Source: JANFXS01 sp022791155
GTDB taxonomy: Bacteria > Bacillota > Clostridia > Lachnospirales > Anaerotignaceae
NCBI GenBank assembly: GCA_949743895.1
Contig: CATJUX010000046.1
Coordinates: 1 to 42,816 of the forward strand
DNA: 42,816 bases
Direction of reading: 5' to 3'
In this document: in pieces, positions 33,536-42,663 of the stretch
Numbering within the stretch: the stretch's first letter is position 1
How the letters are laid out: every line of letters starts with the position of its first letter
Notes under the pieces: model-generated
What the model saw: the letters and a program-made list of their open reading frames with translations, nothing else
The model's database searches: none
Told to the model about the DNA's origin: nothing
Position numbers and translations under genes: made by a program

Positions 33536-34681
33536 TTAAAGTTTCATTGAGCCTGAAATAATCATCTTCATAGCTTCCGATGTGCCTTCATAGATCTCTG
33601 TGATCTTAGCATCTCTCATGGCTCTTTCAACAGGATACTCACGGCAGTAGCCATAGCCGCCCATAAGCTGAACACAGCCGCGTGTGACATCATTGGCAAC
33701 TTCTGAAGCAAAAAGTTTGCACATTGCCGCAAGAGGAGCATAGTTCTCATGGTTGTCTTTGGCATTGGCGGCTCTCCAAACCATGAGCCTTGCCGCGTCA
33801 ATCTTTGTTTGCATTTCAGCAACTTTGAACTGTGTGTTCTGATATTTGCTGATAGGTTTTCCGCCCTGTTTCCTTTCTTTGATATATTTTACGGCCTCGT
33901 TGAGCGCGCCCTGGGCAATGCCAACAGACTGAGCGCCAATTCCGATTCGGCCGCCGCCGAGAGCTGTCATGGCGATTTTATAGCCGCCGTTTTCCTTGCC
34001 GATAAGTCTGTCAGGGCTGACAACAACGTTTTCATAGTTAACGGAGCAGTTTGAAGCGGCTCTTATGCCCATACGCTCAATGTTGTCGCTGACGGAGATG
34101 CCCGGCATGTCTCTGTCAAGCACGAAGCAGCTCATTCCTTTTGGGCCTTTTGATTTGTCTGTGAGAGCGAAAACAATGAATGTGTCAGCAAAGCCAGAGT
34201 TTGTTGTGAACATTTTTTGGCCGTTGATGATGTAGTTTCCGTTTTCGTCTTTGTCGGCTGTTGTCTGAACACCGGCAGCGTCTGTTCCGGCATTGGCCTC
34301 TGTCAAGCCATAGCAGCCAACTTTTGTTCCATCAACCAGTGGCCTGAGGAATTTCTGTTTTTGTTCTTCAGTGCCAAATTCGTTGATGCATGAGCAGCAA
34401 AGTGAAGTGTGAACCGAAAGTGTGATTCCTGTGGAAGCGTCAACCTTTGAAACTTCTTCCATGGCCAATGTATATGTGAGGACATCAGCACCAGCCCCGC
34501 CATATTCCTTGCTGTAAGGAATGCCGAACATGTGGCATTTTTGAAGTTTTTTAACGAGATCCATTGAGTATTCCTCGGCCTCGTCCATTTCTTTGGCGAT
34601 AGGTTTAATTTCGTTTTCCGCGAAACTACGGAATAACTGCTGCGCAAGCAACTGTGTTTTAGATAATTTGAAACCTTCCAT
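33536..34681 (-). CDS. acrC: short-chain acyl-CoA dehydrogenase (probable acryloyl-CoA reductase AcrC)
   Basis: A 381-residue flavoenzyme of the acyl-CoA dehydrogenase family. Signatures: YGLTEANAGTDAAG, GQKMFTTNSGFAD, GGGRIGIGAQSVGIAQGA, QLMGGYGYCREYPVERAMRDAKI and the catalytic glutamate in TEIYEGTSE. By family, it interconverts acyl-CoA and 2-enoyl-CoA. Butyryl-CoA dehydrogenase is the main alternative, but crt, hbd and thl, usually beside bcd, are absent, whereas acl genes lie 9 kb away; hence propionyl-CoA/acryloyl-CoA is preferred. The second of two ATGs is chosen, since the first sits only three bases from AGGAGG. Confidence 0.85.
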   Translation of the reverse strand: MEGFKLSKTQLLAQQLFRSFAENEIKPIAKEMDEAEEYSMDLVKKLQKCHMFGIPYSKEYGGAGADVLTYTLAMEEVSKVDASTGITLSVHTSLCCSCINEFGTEEQKQKFLRPLVDGTKVGCYGLTEANAGTDAAGVQTTADKDENGNYIINGQKMFTTNSGFADTFIVFALTDKSKGPKGMSCFVLDRDMPGISVSDNIERMGIRAASNCSVNYENVVVSPDRLIGKENGGYKIAMTALGGGRIGIGAQSVGIAQGALNEAVKYIKERKQGGKPISKYQNTQFKVAEMQTKIDAARLMVWRAANAKDNHENYAPLAAMCKLFASEVANDVTRGCVQLMGGYGYCREYPVERAMRDAKITEIYEGTSEAMKMIISGSMKL

Positions 34682-35040
34682 TGACATATTCCTCCTGTTT
34701 TAAAAATATTTTTGTTATGCCTTTGGTTTGGTGCGAAAATGCAAATTTGTGCCAAAAAACAACAAATGCGCACATCGTTTTCAAGCCAAAAGCTGTCTAT
34801 GAGATTGTTTGGCACGGTCTTTTTGGATTGCGGCGGCCATATGTTTTATTCAAAATATTTGGTATGCGAAATATATTGCCAAAAAAAACACACAGCCTTA
34901 CCTGTTAAAAGTATTATTGTGTGAAATGAAATGTGAGTCCAAAACCGGCGCGCTGCCTCTAAGACAGTGCTTCCACAACAAAAAGCTGCTGTTCATGATT
35001 GCGGAAACAACACGTCTGCGACATTGATTTATAGTCTTAC
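34682..35040 (-). other. long untranslated leader of the acr operon
   Basis: About 350 bases between the predicted promoter and the dehydrogenase start, with no supported gene. I could not fold it into a known riboswitch. Roughly at 34940-34970 the minus strand reads AGGCAGCGCGCCGG, a GC-rich patch in AT-rich surroundings. Confidence 0.4.
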
Positions 35041-35067
35041 TTTATATCCATGACAGAATTTTGTCAA
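35041..35067 (-). promoter_or_regulatory. candidate promoter of the acr operon
   Basis: TTGACA and TATAAA on the minus strand with a short 15-base spacer (17 if TAAAGT is used as -10). Confidence 0.5.
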
Positions 35068-35155
35068 TAGCAATTTTGGACATTTCCCCTTTTTGTATAG
35101 ATTACACAACTATAGTTAAAAAACACCTGTCAGACCAGCATAAAAAACAGCAAAA

Positions 35156-35689
35156 TTACCTTTTGTCTGTCAAATATGTGTTGACTGCCTCCAAATAGTT
35201 GAGTATGCCGCCATTTTTCAGCTGTATTTCAAAACGCTCCTCAAACGCCTTCAATGGAATTGATTTGCGGCCTCCTTGCTGCGCTTCATTCCAATATTGT
35301 CTCAAAACTTCCATTGGCAAAAAATAGTGCTTGCCAACAATGCTGAAATGCACCAGGAGAAATGCCACGCCGCCATGCCTGTTGAAATCCTCCATAAAAT
35401 TTATTTGATGCTCGTGTATGTTTTGAATGGGAAGGCTTTTTTGAGATGTCTCCTTGGCGTCAAAACATATGCCAACCCCCTGTGCCATTCCTATATAGTC
35501 AACAGTGCTTTGGCTGTCAAAATATGCCAGTTTTATTGTGTGCGCCTTGTTGTCAACCTCCACAGGGGTTATGGGAGTTGGTATTTTTTGTATGACTGCA
35601 AGCCCTTTGTTTCTATAAAAGTTGTTGGTGAAATTTATTATATCCTCAAGAACGCTTCCCCTCAGCCCTCTTGTCGACCAATATCCCAA
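35156..35689 (-). CDS. recU: Holliday junction resolvase RecU
   Basis: A 177-residue RecU-type nuclease. RGLRGSVLEDIINFTNNFY, KIPTPITPVEVD, AYFDSQSTVDYIG, the catalytic FDAKET, HEHQINFM and GGRKSIPL follow the family in order. It would resolve four-way DNA junctions in recombination. The start is TTG at 35689, with GGGGGAG seven bases upstream; no in-frame ATG precedes the conserved region. It is shorter at the N-terminus than the B. subtilis enzyme, which has an extra arm. In bacilli recU sits beside a penicillin-binding protein gene; here it does not. Confidence 0.88.
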   Translation of the reverse strand: MGYWSTRGLRGSVLEDIINFTNNFYRNKGLAVIQKIPTPITPVEVDNKAHTIKLAYFDSQSTVDYIGMAQGVGICFDAKETSQKSLPIQNIHEHQINFMEDFNRHGGVAFLLVHFSIVGKHYFLPMEVLRQYWNEAQQGGRKSIPLKAFEERFEIQLKNGGILNYLEAVNTYLTDKR

Positions 35690-35937
35690 AAAGCCTCTCC
35701 CCCAAATTCAAATGCCGGCCCGTTTGCCGCACACTTTTCAAAATCACAGCTTTTGGCCTCATGTTAGGCTAAAAAAGCTTTTATAAAATAATGCACTCAT
35801 GCAATATGCTGTCCTTCATAAACACAGCAGCCGCGCCCGGGCCACTTTCAATGGCAACCGTGGGGCACAGCGTGCATGTGAATTAAGTTCTGATGAAAAG
35901 CATTTTGTTTTTGAAGCTCAAGCTGTCGCAATTTCAG

Positions 35938-36744
35938 TCATTTTCCAGCCAATATATCGCTCAAACGGCTCAATGTGACAAACTCGATGCCTTTTTTCTC
36001 AAATTCCGGCGCCAATTCTGCAATGGCACGCGCCGTGATGAGCCCGCCTTCAGGCCCAACATGGCCTATGGAAACACAGCTTCCGTTTTTCAGCGCTATC
36101 TCAGCCGAGTTCATCAGTCGTTCTTTGACAACACCAATGTCATCTGTGCTGTCAAGAAAAACATCTCGGCACAAAAGCTTTGTTCCAAACTTCACGCTCA
36201 GTTCCTCGGCAACCGAGTTTGGCGTTGTGCGGCTGTCAAGAAAAACGACGCCTCTTTTGGCCGCCTCTTCCATAACAATTGACAAGCACCTTTCGTCTTC
36301 CATGATTGCCGAGCCCATGTGGTTGTTCATTCCAACGGCGCCGTCTGCAATTTCAAAAGCCTCGTTCACACACGCGCGCACCTCTTCATCTGTCATTGTC
36401 CGAAACACGCCTTTGTCGCCAACCCATTCTTTTTTCCCTGTCAGGCTTTCCATTGGCATATGTATAATCATTTCTTTGCCCGCATTGATTATTTTTTCCC
36501 TGTCAACATCACTTTTCCCTGAAAATGGCATAAGCGCGCATGTCATTGGTATGTCAAGCGCAAGCATTTCATCTGTTCCTTCTCCTCCATAGCCAAAATC
36601 ATCAATGACTATCGCCAGATAGCATTTCTGATTCACTGTTTCCATGGCTGTCAGGGCACGCCTGTTCAGCGTGAAAACCGTTGCCGCAAACGAAAACGCA
36701 AAAACACCAGCATAAAAAATGATTAATTTTATTCTGGAAAACAT
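35938..36744 (-). CDS. divergent polysaccharide deacetylase (YibQ type)
   Basis: A 268-residue protein with an N-terminal membrane anchor or signal (residues 5-25) and an extracytoplasmic deacetylase-like domain. IVIDDFGYGG, CALMPF, IIHMPMES, GMNNHMGSAIMED, FLDSRTT and SIGHVGPEGGLI are the usual landmarks of the divergent polysaccharide deacetylase family. The substrate is unknown; envelope glycans are likely. ATG at 36744 follows GAGGGGA. It is isolated, between recU and thiI on the same strand. Confidence 0.88.
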   Translation of the reverse strand: MFSRIKLIIFYAGVFAFSFAATVFTLNRRALTAMETVNQKCYLAIVIDDFGYGGEGTDEMLALDIPMTCALMPFSGKSDVDREKIINAGKEMIIHMPMESLTGKKEWVGDKGVFRTMTDEEVRACVNEAFEIADGAVGMNNHMGSAIMEDERCLSIVMEEAAKRGVVFLDSRTTPNSVAEELSVKFGTKLLCRDVFLDSTDDIGVVKERLMNSAEIALKNGSCVSIGHVGPEGGLITARAIAELAPEFEKKGIEFVTLSRLSDILAGK

Positions 36745-36889
36745 ACATGTTCCCCTCACAAACTTTTTAATATATATTTATTATGTTTGTGCTGGTATAT
36801 TCCACAGGCTTTTGTGATTTTGGGAACAAAGCGCTCAAAAATTTGCATCTGCTTTCAATTTTTGAGAGCCAAAACAATGGCGCCATTTG

Positions 36890-38065
36890 TCAAATCTCAA
36901 CAACCTCAGCAGCCTCAACGGAATTTTCGATGAGCTCCGTGAGCCTTTCCAGCTTTTTCTCAATGCTGTTTATGACATCTGTGTTTGGTTTTGTTTCAGG
37001 GTGTTTTGCCACAAATATGGTGCAGCAGTCCTCATATGGTTCTATCGATGTTTCAAATGTGCCTATGTTTTTGGCAATGTCAACAATTTCCTGTTTGTCC
37101 ATGCCTGAAAGCGGGCGCAAAACGGGCATGGAACATGCGGCGTTTATCGCGTTCAGCCCGTGCATTGTCTGGCTTGCAACCTGGCCAACGCTGTCGCCTG
37201 TTATGAGCGCAAGGGCTTTTTCGCGCCTGGCTATGATCTCTGCCGCGCGCATCATGGCTCTTTTCAAAAATATTGTCAGCTTGTCTTCAGGAACGCTGTC
37301 CAAAAGATAGAGCTGCAACTCGGTGAAGGGAACAACAAAAAGCTTAAACGCGCCTGTATAACTGGAAATGATTTTCCCCAAATCAACAACCTTTTGTTTC
37401 GCCCTTTCGCTTGTGTATGGCGGCGAATGAAAATATACTCCCATAACTTCAACGCCTCTTTTGGCCATCATGAATGTGGCCACAGGGCTGTCAATTCCGC
37501 CTGAAAGCAATGAAACTCCCTTTCCTGACGAGCCATATGGAAGCCCGCCAAAGCCCTTTATGAATTTGGAATATATATAAACGCCGTTTCGCAGCTCCAC
37601 AAAAAGCGTTTCGTCAGGGTTGTGAACGTCAACGCTCATGTTTTCCATGTTGTCAATTATATATCCTCCCACATCGGCTGAAACCTCATTTGAAGTCAGA
37701 GGAAATGTTTTGTCGCTCCTTTTTGTGACAACCTTGAATGTCATTTTGCGTTCGCCATAAAACCGGCGCATGTGCTCAAGCGCTGTCTGCCTTATGGCTT
37801 CCATGTTTTTTCCGCTCACACGCACGCCGGGGCAAACTCCCAATATCCCCAAAACACGGTTCACTTTCGGCACAATTCTTTCAAAATCCATTTCACCGCC
37901 GTGGCTTTCAACAATCAAACGGCCCTGTTCGCGCACAACATAAAACTTTCCTTCGTCATCTATGTTTCGGCGTATGTTGTCCACAAGCTTTGACACAAAA
38001 ATGCGGCGGTTGTTCCCTCTCATTGCAATTTCGCCATATTTGACAATCAACACTTTGTCTTCCAT
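36890..38065 (-). CDS. thiI: tRNA 4-thiouridine synthase ThiI
   Basis: A 391-residue ThiI: N-terminal ferredoxin-like and THUMP domains (YGEIAMRGNNR near the start), then the PP-loop ATPase SGGIDSPVA, and LITGDSVGQVASQT with PVLRPLSGMDKQEI. It ends after the CCTIFVAKHPETKP region with no rhodanese domain, as in other Firmicutes, so the sulfur must come directly from a cysteine desulfurase. That enzyme is encoded 24 bases upstream. It makes s4U at tRNA position 8. ATG at 38065 has GGAGGA. Confidence 0.95.
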   Translation of the reverse strand: MEDKVLIVKYGEIAMRGNNRRIFVSKLVDNIRRNIDDEGKFYVVREQGRLIVESHGGEMDFERIVPKVNRVLGILGVCPGVRVSGKNMEAIRQTALEHMRRFYGERKMTFKVVTKRSDKTFPLTSNEVSADVGGYIIDNMENMSVDVHNPDETLFVELRNGVYIYSKFIKGFGGLPYGSSGKGVSLLSGGIDSPVATFMMAKRGVEVMGVYFHSPPYTSERAKQKVVDLGKIISSYTGAFKLFVVPFTELQLYLLDSVPEDKLTIFLKRAMMRAAEIIARREKALALITGDSVGQVASQTMHGLNAINAACSMPVLRPLSGMDKQEIVDIAKNIGTFETSIEPYEDCCTIFVAKHPETKPNTDVINSIEKKLERLTELIENSVEAAEVVEI

Positions 38066-38089
38066 AAACTCCTCCAGACATGTCACAAA

Positions 38090-39241
38090 TCAGCGTTTTC
38101 TGTTAAACCTTCTCAAAACCGGCACAATCTCCTCAAGCGTTTTCACAAACACATGCGCCTCCTCCATTGTGCTGAACCGTGAAAAACTGATTCTCACGCT
38201 TCCCTCAACTTCTTCATCCGAAAGGCCCATGGCTTTCAAAACACCGCTCAGCGATTTTTTTCTGCTGCCGCAGGCGCTTCCTGCCGAAACAACAATTCCT
38301 TTTTCATCAAGGGCGTTCAAAAGCACTGGCGCCCTCAAGCTGTCAAACCTCACGTTGAGCACATAAGGGCTTGTTTTTTCAACGCCGCCGTTTATATGCG
38401 TTCCTTCTATGTTGCTCAAAATATACTCGGATATATATTCCTTAATTTTTGCCACACACTCAGCAGTTTCCTCAAAACGGCACTCCTCGGCAGCAAAGGC
38501 CAATGCGGCGGCTCCAGCAGCATTTTCAGTGCCAGGGCGTTGCCCCCTCTGGTGGCCGCCTCCATACATGAGCGGCCTGACCTTCATTCCATCTTTCATA
38601 TAGAGAAAGCCCGTTCCCTTTGGAGCATGAAATTTGTGCCCGCTGGCCGAAAGAAGATCAATTTTGCATTTCACAACGTCAATGTTCATTTTCCCAAACC
38701 CCTGAACGGCGTCAACATGGAAAAGAGTGTTTGAATTGGAGCTTTTTATAATCTCTCCAATTTCACTCACAGGCTGTATCAAGCCTGTTTCGTTGTTCAC
38801 AAGCATGACACTGACAAGTGTTGTGTCATTTCTTATGGCCTTTTTCAGGGCGTCAAGCTTCACCATTCCATCACTGTCCACGTCCAAAACGGTCACTTCA
38901 AAACCGTGTTCCCTGAGCACATTGAACGGTTTTTCAACAGCGGGGTGTTCAACAGCTGTTGTTATTATATGGCGGCCATTTCTTGCATAACCAAAAGCCG
39001 TTCCAAATATCGCCCAATTGTTGCTTTCAGTGCCGCCGGAAGTGAAATATATCTCGCTTGGTTTCGATTTTATAATATATGCAATTTTTTCCGCCGACTG
39101 TTTTATTATGTTTTCGGCTTCCATGGCCTCGCGGCTTTGCCCTGCCGGGTTGGCAAAGTTGTTCATAAGAACTTCCATATATCTTTCTGCCACAGCTTGC
39201 GACGGCACTGTGCTGGCGGCGTTGTCAAAATAAATTTTCAT
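38090..39241 (-). CDS. nifS: cysteine desulfurase (NifS/IscS family), ThiI partner
   Basis: A 383-residue PLP enzyme taking sulfur from cysteine. It starts with YFDNAAST. PLP lysine lies in SASGHKFHAPKG, the mobile-loop cysteine in GSACGSRKKSLSGVL, and TSGGTESNNWAI and HVDAVQGFGK are also present. Adjacent to thiI, it is presumably the dedicated sulfur donor (NifZ-like role in B. subtilis). ATG at 39241 begins 7 bases after the rsmE stop, with a modest GGGATGA site that overlaps that stop; an earlier ATG has no site. Confidence 0.94.
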   Translation of the reverse strand: MKIYFDNAASTVPSQAVAERYMEVLMNNFANPAGQSREAMEAENIIKQSAEKIAYIIKSKPSEIYFTSGGTESNNWAIFGTAFGYARNGRHIITTAVEHPAVEKPFNVLREHGFEVTVLDVDSDGMVKLDALKKAIRNDTTLVSVMLVNNETGLIQPVSEIGEIIKSSNSNTLFHVDAVQGFGKMNIDVVKCKIDLLSASGHKFHAPKGTGFLYMKDGMKVRPLMYGGGHQRGQRPGTENAAGAAALAFAAEECRFEETAECVAKIKEYISEYILSNIEGTHINGGVEKTSPYVLNVRFDSLRAPVLLNALDEKGIVVSAGSACGSRKKSLSGVLKAMGLSDEEVEGSVRISFSRFSTMEEAHVFVKTLEEIVPVLRRFNRKR

Positions 39242-39248
39242 AAAAAAA

Positions 39249-39977
39249 TCATCCCAACTCATATAATAATATTGTGGCGGCGGCCATTCCCGCCGTTTCA
39301 GTGCGAAGCACGCGCTTGCCCAGCGAAACAGACGTGATGCCAAAAGCAGCAGCCTTTTCAATTTCGCTGTCGCCAAAGCCGCCCTCGGGGCCAATGAAAA
39401 TGCAAACGCTTTCGCCCTCAAAATTTTTCACAAAATCACGAATGCCAATTTTTTCTTCTTTTTCATATGCAATGGCCGCTTTGTCAAAACTGGCCGCCAT
39501 GCCGACGGCCTCTTCAAAAGAGACAATGTTCCCAATTTCTGGAACAATTCCACGGCCACTTTGCTTTGCCGCCGCAAGAGATATTTTTTGCCAACGCTCT
39601 CTTTTTTTTGAAAAATCCTTTTCCTCAAATTTTGCCACACATCTTTCAGAGGCCACAGGAACAATTTTGCAAACGCCAATCTCAACACATTTTTGTATCA
39701 CTGTTTCCATTTTGTCCCCCTTGGTGAGCGACTGAAAAATTGTCACAGAAGTTTCAGGCTCACTTTGGCTTTTTGCGGCGCTTTCAATTTCAAGCTGTAT
39801 TTCATCTTTTTTCACGTTCACAACAACACAGGAATAATCTGTTCCGGCGCCGTCGCAAACTTCAACATGATCGCCATTTTTCACCCTCAACACACGGCCC
39901 AAATGCTTTGCGTCGCCGTTTCTAATGAATATAACCTCTCCATGCATGTCTTCCTTGTCCACAAAATATCTTGGCAT
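39249..39977 (-). CDS. rsmE: 16S rRNA m3U1498 methyltransferase
   Basis: A 242-residue SPOUT methyltransferase with an N-terminal PUA-like domain (MPRYFVD start, HLGRVLRVKNGD). The C-terminal knot shows FIGPEGGFGDSEIEKA and LGKRVLRTETAGMAAATILLYEL. It methylates U1498 of 16S rRNA. The ATG at 39977 follows AAGGGGTG, four bases after the prmA stop, so rsmE and prmA are coupled, as in many bacteria. Confidence 0.96.
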   Translation of the reverse strand: MPRYFVDKEDMHGEVIFIRNGDAKHLGRVLRVKNGDHVEVCDGAGTDYSCVVVNVKKDEIQLEIESAAKSQSEPETSVTIFQSLTKGDKMETVIQKCVEIGVCKIVPVASERCVAKFEEKDFSKKRERWQKISLAAAKQSGRGIVPEIGNIVSFEEAVGMAASFDKAAIAYEKEEKIGIRDFVKNFEGESVCIFIGPEGGFGDSEIEKAAAFGITSVSLGKRVLRTETAGMAAATILLYELG

Positions 39978-39981
39978 TTTT

Positions 39982-40953
39982 TCACCCCTTGTATATGGCG
40001 GCAATGGCTCTCCAGTCACGGCTGCTGCTTATTTTCAAAATTTCAAAACCGTTTTCACTCAGTGCCGTTTCAACCTCCTTGCATCTTGTGTCAATTATTC
40101 CAGAACATATGAATGTGCCATTCTTTTTTATAAACTGTTTTGTCATTGGACAAAGAGCTATTATAACATCGGCCACAATGTTTGCCGCCACAACGTCGAA
40201 CCCTTTGCCACTGAACATTTCGATTGCACTTTCATCTTCAAGTATGTCCCCGGCGCGCACATTCAGCCTTTCGCACGAAATGCCGTTGCGCTTGGCATTT
40301 TCTTTCACAACGTCAATGGCTTCTGGATCAATGTCCACAGCCTCTGCATTTTTTGCGCCCAAAAGCAACGCCGCAATCGAAAGTATGCCGCTTCCACAGC
40401 CAATGTCAAGCACGCTGTCATTTTTGTGCACATATTCCTCCAAAAGCTCAATGCAGCACTTTGTTGTTTCATGACTTCCTGTGCCAAAAACGTGCCCGGG
40501 ATCAATGTTCAAAACAATTTTTTCGCCGCTGTTGTCAAATTCCTCCCAGCTTGGCTTTATCACAAATTTGTCTCCCACAGGAAAAGGCTTGAAATATTTT
40601 TTCCAGTTGTTTGCCCAGTCTTCGTCTTTGACGTTTTTAACTGACAGCAAAAGGCTTCCCAAATCAAAATCATTTTCACGTTCTTTCATGGCTTTAAGCC
40701 CGCTTTTTATGTTGGCCAGAGTTTCAATGCCATTGGCATTGTCTGTCACAAAAAAAGTTATCCCTGTTTTCTTTTTGTCATTCAACAGTCCGTCATCAAC
40801 ATAGTCCCACTCTCTGTTTGGGTTTTCAAGAAATTCTTGAAACTCTCTCTCGTCAGAAACTTCAAGCCCGGTTATTCCAGCGCCATAAAGAAGTCCGCTG
40901 ACAAATTCCAAACCTGCACTGCTTGTTTCAACAAAAACTTCAAGCCAGTTCAT
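39982..40953 (-). CDS. prmA: ribosomal protein L11 methyltransferase
   Basis: A 323-residue PrmA. The N-terminal substrate-recognition domain leads to the SAM-binding core: NIDPGHVFGTGSHETT, LDIGCGSGILSIAALLLGA, DIDPEAI and the ANIVADVI catalytic segment. It trimethylates L11. GGGAGG lies ahead of the ATG, which comes two bases after the stop of the upstream repair gene. It sits in a five-gene minus-strand string ending in thiI. Confidence 0.96.
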   Translation of the reverse strand: MNWLEVFVETSSAGLEFVSGLLYGAGITGLEVSDEREFQEFLENPNREWDYVDDGLLNDKKKTGITFFVTDNANGIETLANIKSGLKAMKERENDFDLGSLLLSVKNVKDEDWANNWKKYFKPFPVGDKFVIKPSWEEFDNSGEKIVLNIDPGHVFGTGSHETTKCCIELLEEYVHKNDSVLDIGCGSGILSIAALLLGAKNAEAVDIDPEAIDVVKENAKRNGISCERLNVRAGDILEDESAIEMFSGKGFDVVAANIVADVIIALCPMTKQFIKKNGTFICSGIIDTRCKEVETALSENGFEILKISSSRDWRAIAAIYKG

Positions 40954-40955
40954 AA

Positions 40956-41678
40956 CTACCTCCCAATGGTTTTCCTTTTCATGCTTCTCATTTTGTTTTT
41001 AACACTGGTGTCAACTCTGTCCGATTCAATTATTTTTTGCAAAGCCTTGTTATATGTGAAATCATCAAGGCTGTTATTGTTCAAAAATTCCATTGTTTTT
41101 TGAGGAAATTTCACAAAACACATGCTTATCCCCCATGCAACAGCCATGTTTATATAATATTCGTCGCTTTTTATGCTTCTATATATATCAATGACGCTGT
41201 CAATATGCTCCTCGTCAATGAAATGGCTCATCAAAAACACAATGGCAAAACGCACTTCATATTCCGCACTGCTTTTTGTGTATGGCATTATAAAGTTATA
41301 CATAAAATCAGCTTCATCTTTTTTGAATTTGAACGCCGCCACTGTCATGTCACAAACAGCCCAGTTTTTTACTTTAGGAACAAATTTTTTCAGACAATTG
41401 GCACGGTTTTGAATGTCTCCCTTTGAAAAGCCAATGACAAGCCCCTGAACCAAAACTTCTTCGTGTGTTGAAGTTTCTGCCAGCTCAAGAAACGATTGCC
41501 AGTCAGTGTTTTTGACAATTTCTTTTGCAGCCTTTTTCAAATGCGGTGTGCGCACGCCAATCATTTTTCCAAGCCCTTCCGGAACAAGCCTCGATTGGAA
41601 TGTTCTATATTTCTCATCGGCCAAATCATAAAGCCCATTCACAAACTCGTTATATTTTTCATTGTCCCATTTTTCCAT
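40956..41678 (-). CDS. DNA alkylation repair protein (AlkD-like HEAT-repeat glycosylase)
   Basis: A 240-residue, all-helical protein of the DNA alkylation repair family. Characteristic segments are MIGVRTPHLKKAAKEI, EEVLVQGLVIGF, VKNWAVCDMT (family WD motif), YEVRFAIVFLMSHF and YYINMAVAWGISMCF. AlkD-type proteins excise alkylated bases; whether this one is a glycosylase or a related non-catalytic scaffold is not certain. ATG at 41678 follows GGGGGT; a 64-residue upstream extension passes through the palindromic intergenic block and is rejected. First gene of the string reading left. Confidence 0.9.
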   Translation of the reverse strand: MEKWDNEKYNEFVNGLYDLADEKYRTFQSRLVPEGLGKMIGVRTPHLKKAAKEIVKNTDWQSFLELAETSTHEEVLVQGLVIGFSKGDIQNRANCLKKFVPKVKNWAVCDMTVAAFKFKKDEADFMYNFIMPYTKSSAEYEVRFAIVFLMSHFIDEEHIDSVIDIYRSIKSDEYYINMAVAWGISMCFVKFPQKTMEFLNNNSLDDFTYNKALQKIIESDRVDTSVKNKMRSMKRKTIGR

Positions 41679-41750
41679 GAAAACCCCCAAAAACATATTA
41701 TAAACATAAAATATATACAATTTTATACCAATTGTGTGTCTTTGGCAATC

Positions 41751-41777
41751 AAAAACCCCGGAAATATTTCCGAGGTT
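41751..41777 (-). terminator. terminator downstream of ribU
   Basis: AACC-c-CGGAAA-TA-TTTCCG-a-GGTT hairpin, with a T run following it on the minus strand, about 150 bases past the ribU stop. Confidence 0.75.
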
Positions 41778-41808
41778 GAAAATGTTTGCATTTTGAGAAG
41801 CAAAACTT

Positions 41809-41867
41809 CCATGGCTTGCTGCATTTGGCAACACAGCAGGCCCGTGGGGCGCTCCTTTTGCAAGCCA
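41809..41867. repeat. nested inverted-repeat block after ribU
   Basis: CCATGGCTTGCTG near-pairs with CAGCAGGCCCGTGG (41809-41847), and TGGCTTGC (41812-41819) pairs perfectly with GCAAGCCA (41860-41867), giving two alternative hairpins. It lies in the ribU 3' untranslated region, before the terminator. Confidence 0.55.
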
Positions 41868-41924
41868 CAATCGCTTGATGTAGTTTCACTGCAAATTCAA
41901 AACATATGCCAAACAAAATATGTT

Positions 41925-42533
41925 TCATTTCAAAACTTTTTTAAGCATACTGCACATGGGATAGCCTATGACACTGACCAAAACAGCTTTGATCACATTG
42001 AAAGGGGCTATGGCAAAAAACACAAGCGTTTTCAAATCGACAACAGCAGAATTTATGCTTCCGGCCATTTCAACAAATGCTTCCACAGGCGCGCCAAAAG
42101 CCACAGCATATGCCGGAATGAGCACATAATAGTTGAATATACACGCGGCAATAACCATCAAAATGCAGCCCAAAACAGCGCCGGCAGCAAAACCGAGAAC
42201 GTTTTTATATTTTTTATAAAACATGCCTGTCGGCAAAACAAGTGCAACGCCAACAATGAAGTTTGCAAGCTCTCCAACGCCCGCTGTGCTTGTTTTGAAA
42301 AGGTGCAGAACATTTTTCACAAGCTCAATCATGACTCCGGCCAAAGGCCCCATTGTGACGGCCCCAATCAGCGCCGGAAGATCGCTTATATCAATTTTCA
42401 GAAATGTGGGAAAAATTGGCAGCGCCAGTTCAAACATCATAAGCACAATTGACACAGCGCCAAGCATGCCAATTTTGACGATTTTTGAAGTGTCCATATT
42501 CTTTGTCTTTCTCCTTGCAACAACATTTTCCAT
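41925..42533 (-). CDS. ribU: riboflavin ECF transporter substrate-binding component RibU
   Basis: A 202-residue membrane protein with about six hydrophobic segments. FPTFLKIDISDLPALIGAVTMGPLAGVMIELVKNVLHLF is in the conserved RibU region (core ISDLPALIGA), with TSTAGVGELANFIVG next. It binds riboflavin and works with a shared ECF energising module not in this window. ATG at 42533 has AGGAGG. The FMN riboswitch and terminator upstream confirm the substrate and show that it is switched off when FMN is abundant. Confidence 0.95.
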   Translation of the reverse strand: MENVVARRKTKNMDTSKIVKIGMLGAVSIVLMMFELALPIFPTFLKIDISDLPALIGAVTMGPLAGVMIELVKNVLHLFKTSTAGVGELANFIVGVALVLPTGMFYKKYKNVLGFAAGAVLGCILMVIAACIFNYYVLIPAYAVAFGAPVEAFVEMAGSINSAVVDLKTLVFFAIAPFNVIKAVLVSVIGYPMCSMLKKVLK

Positions 42534-42593
42534 ATCCGTTTCCTCCTAAAAAATAAAATCAGTTTATGTTCATAGAATAAAACGGTTTTCGTC

Positions 42594-42622
42594 AAAAACG
42601 CCCCAATCAAATGATCAGGGCG
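42594..42622 (-). terminator. riboswitch-controlled terminator before ribU
   Basis: Minus-strand stem CGCCC..GATCA / TGAT..GGGCG followed by TTTTTGAC lies between the FMN aptamer and ribU. It is the expected off-switch formed when FMN binds. Confidence 0.8.
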
Positions 42623-42663
42623 CAAAAAGCAAAATGAGAACCGCATGAAACGGCCATATTTGT

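Noticed and set aside
39242..39421. 60-codon N-terminal extension of the cysteine desulfurase
   Set aside because: It lies inside rsmE in another frame; the family starts at KIYFDNAAST.
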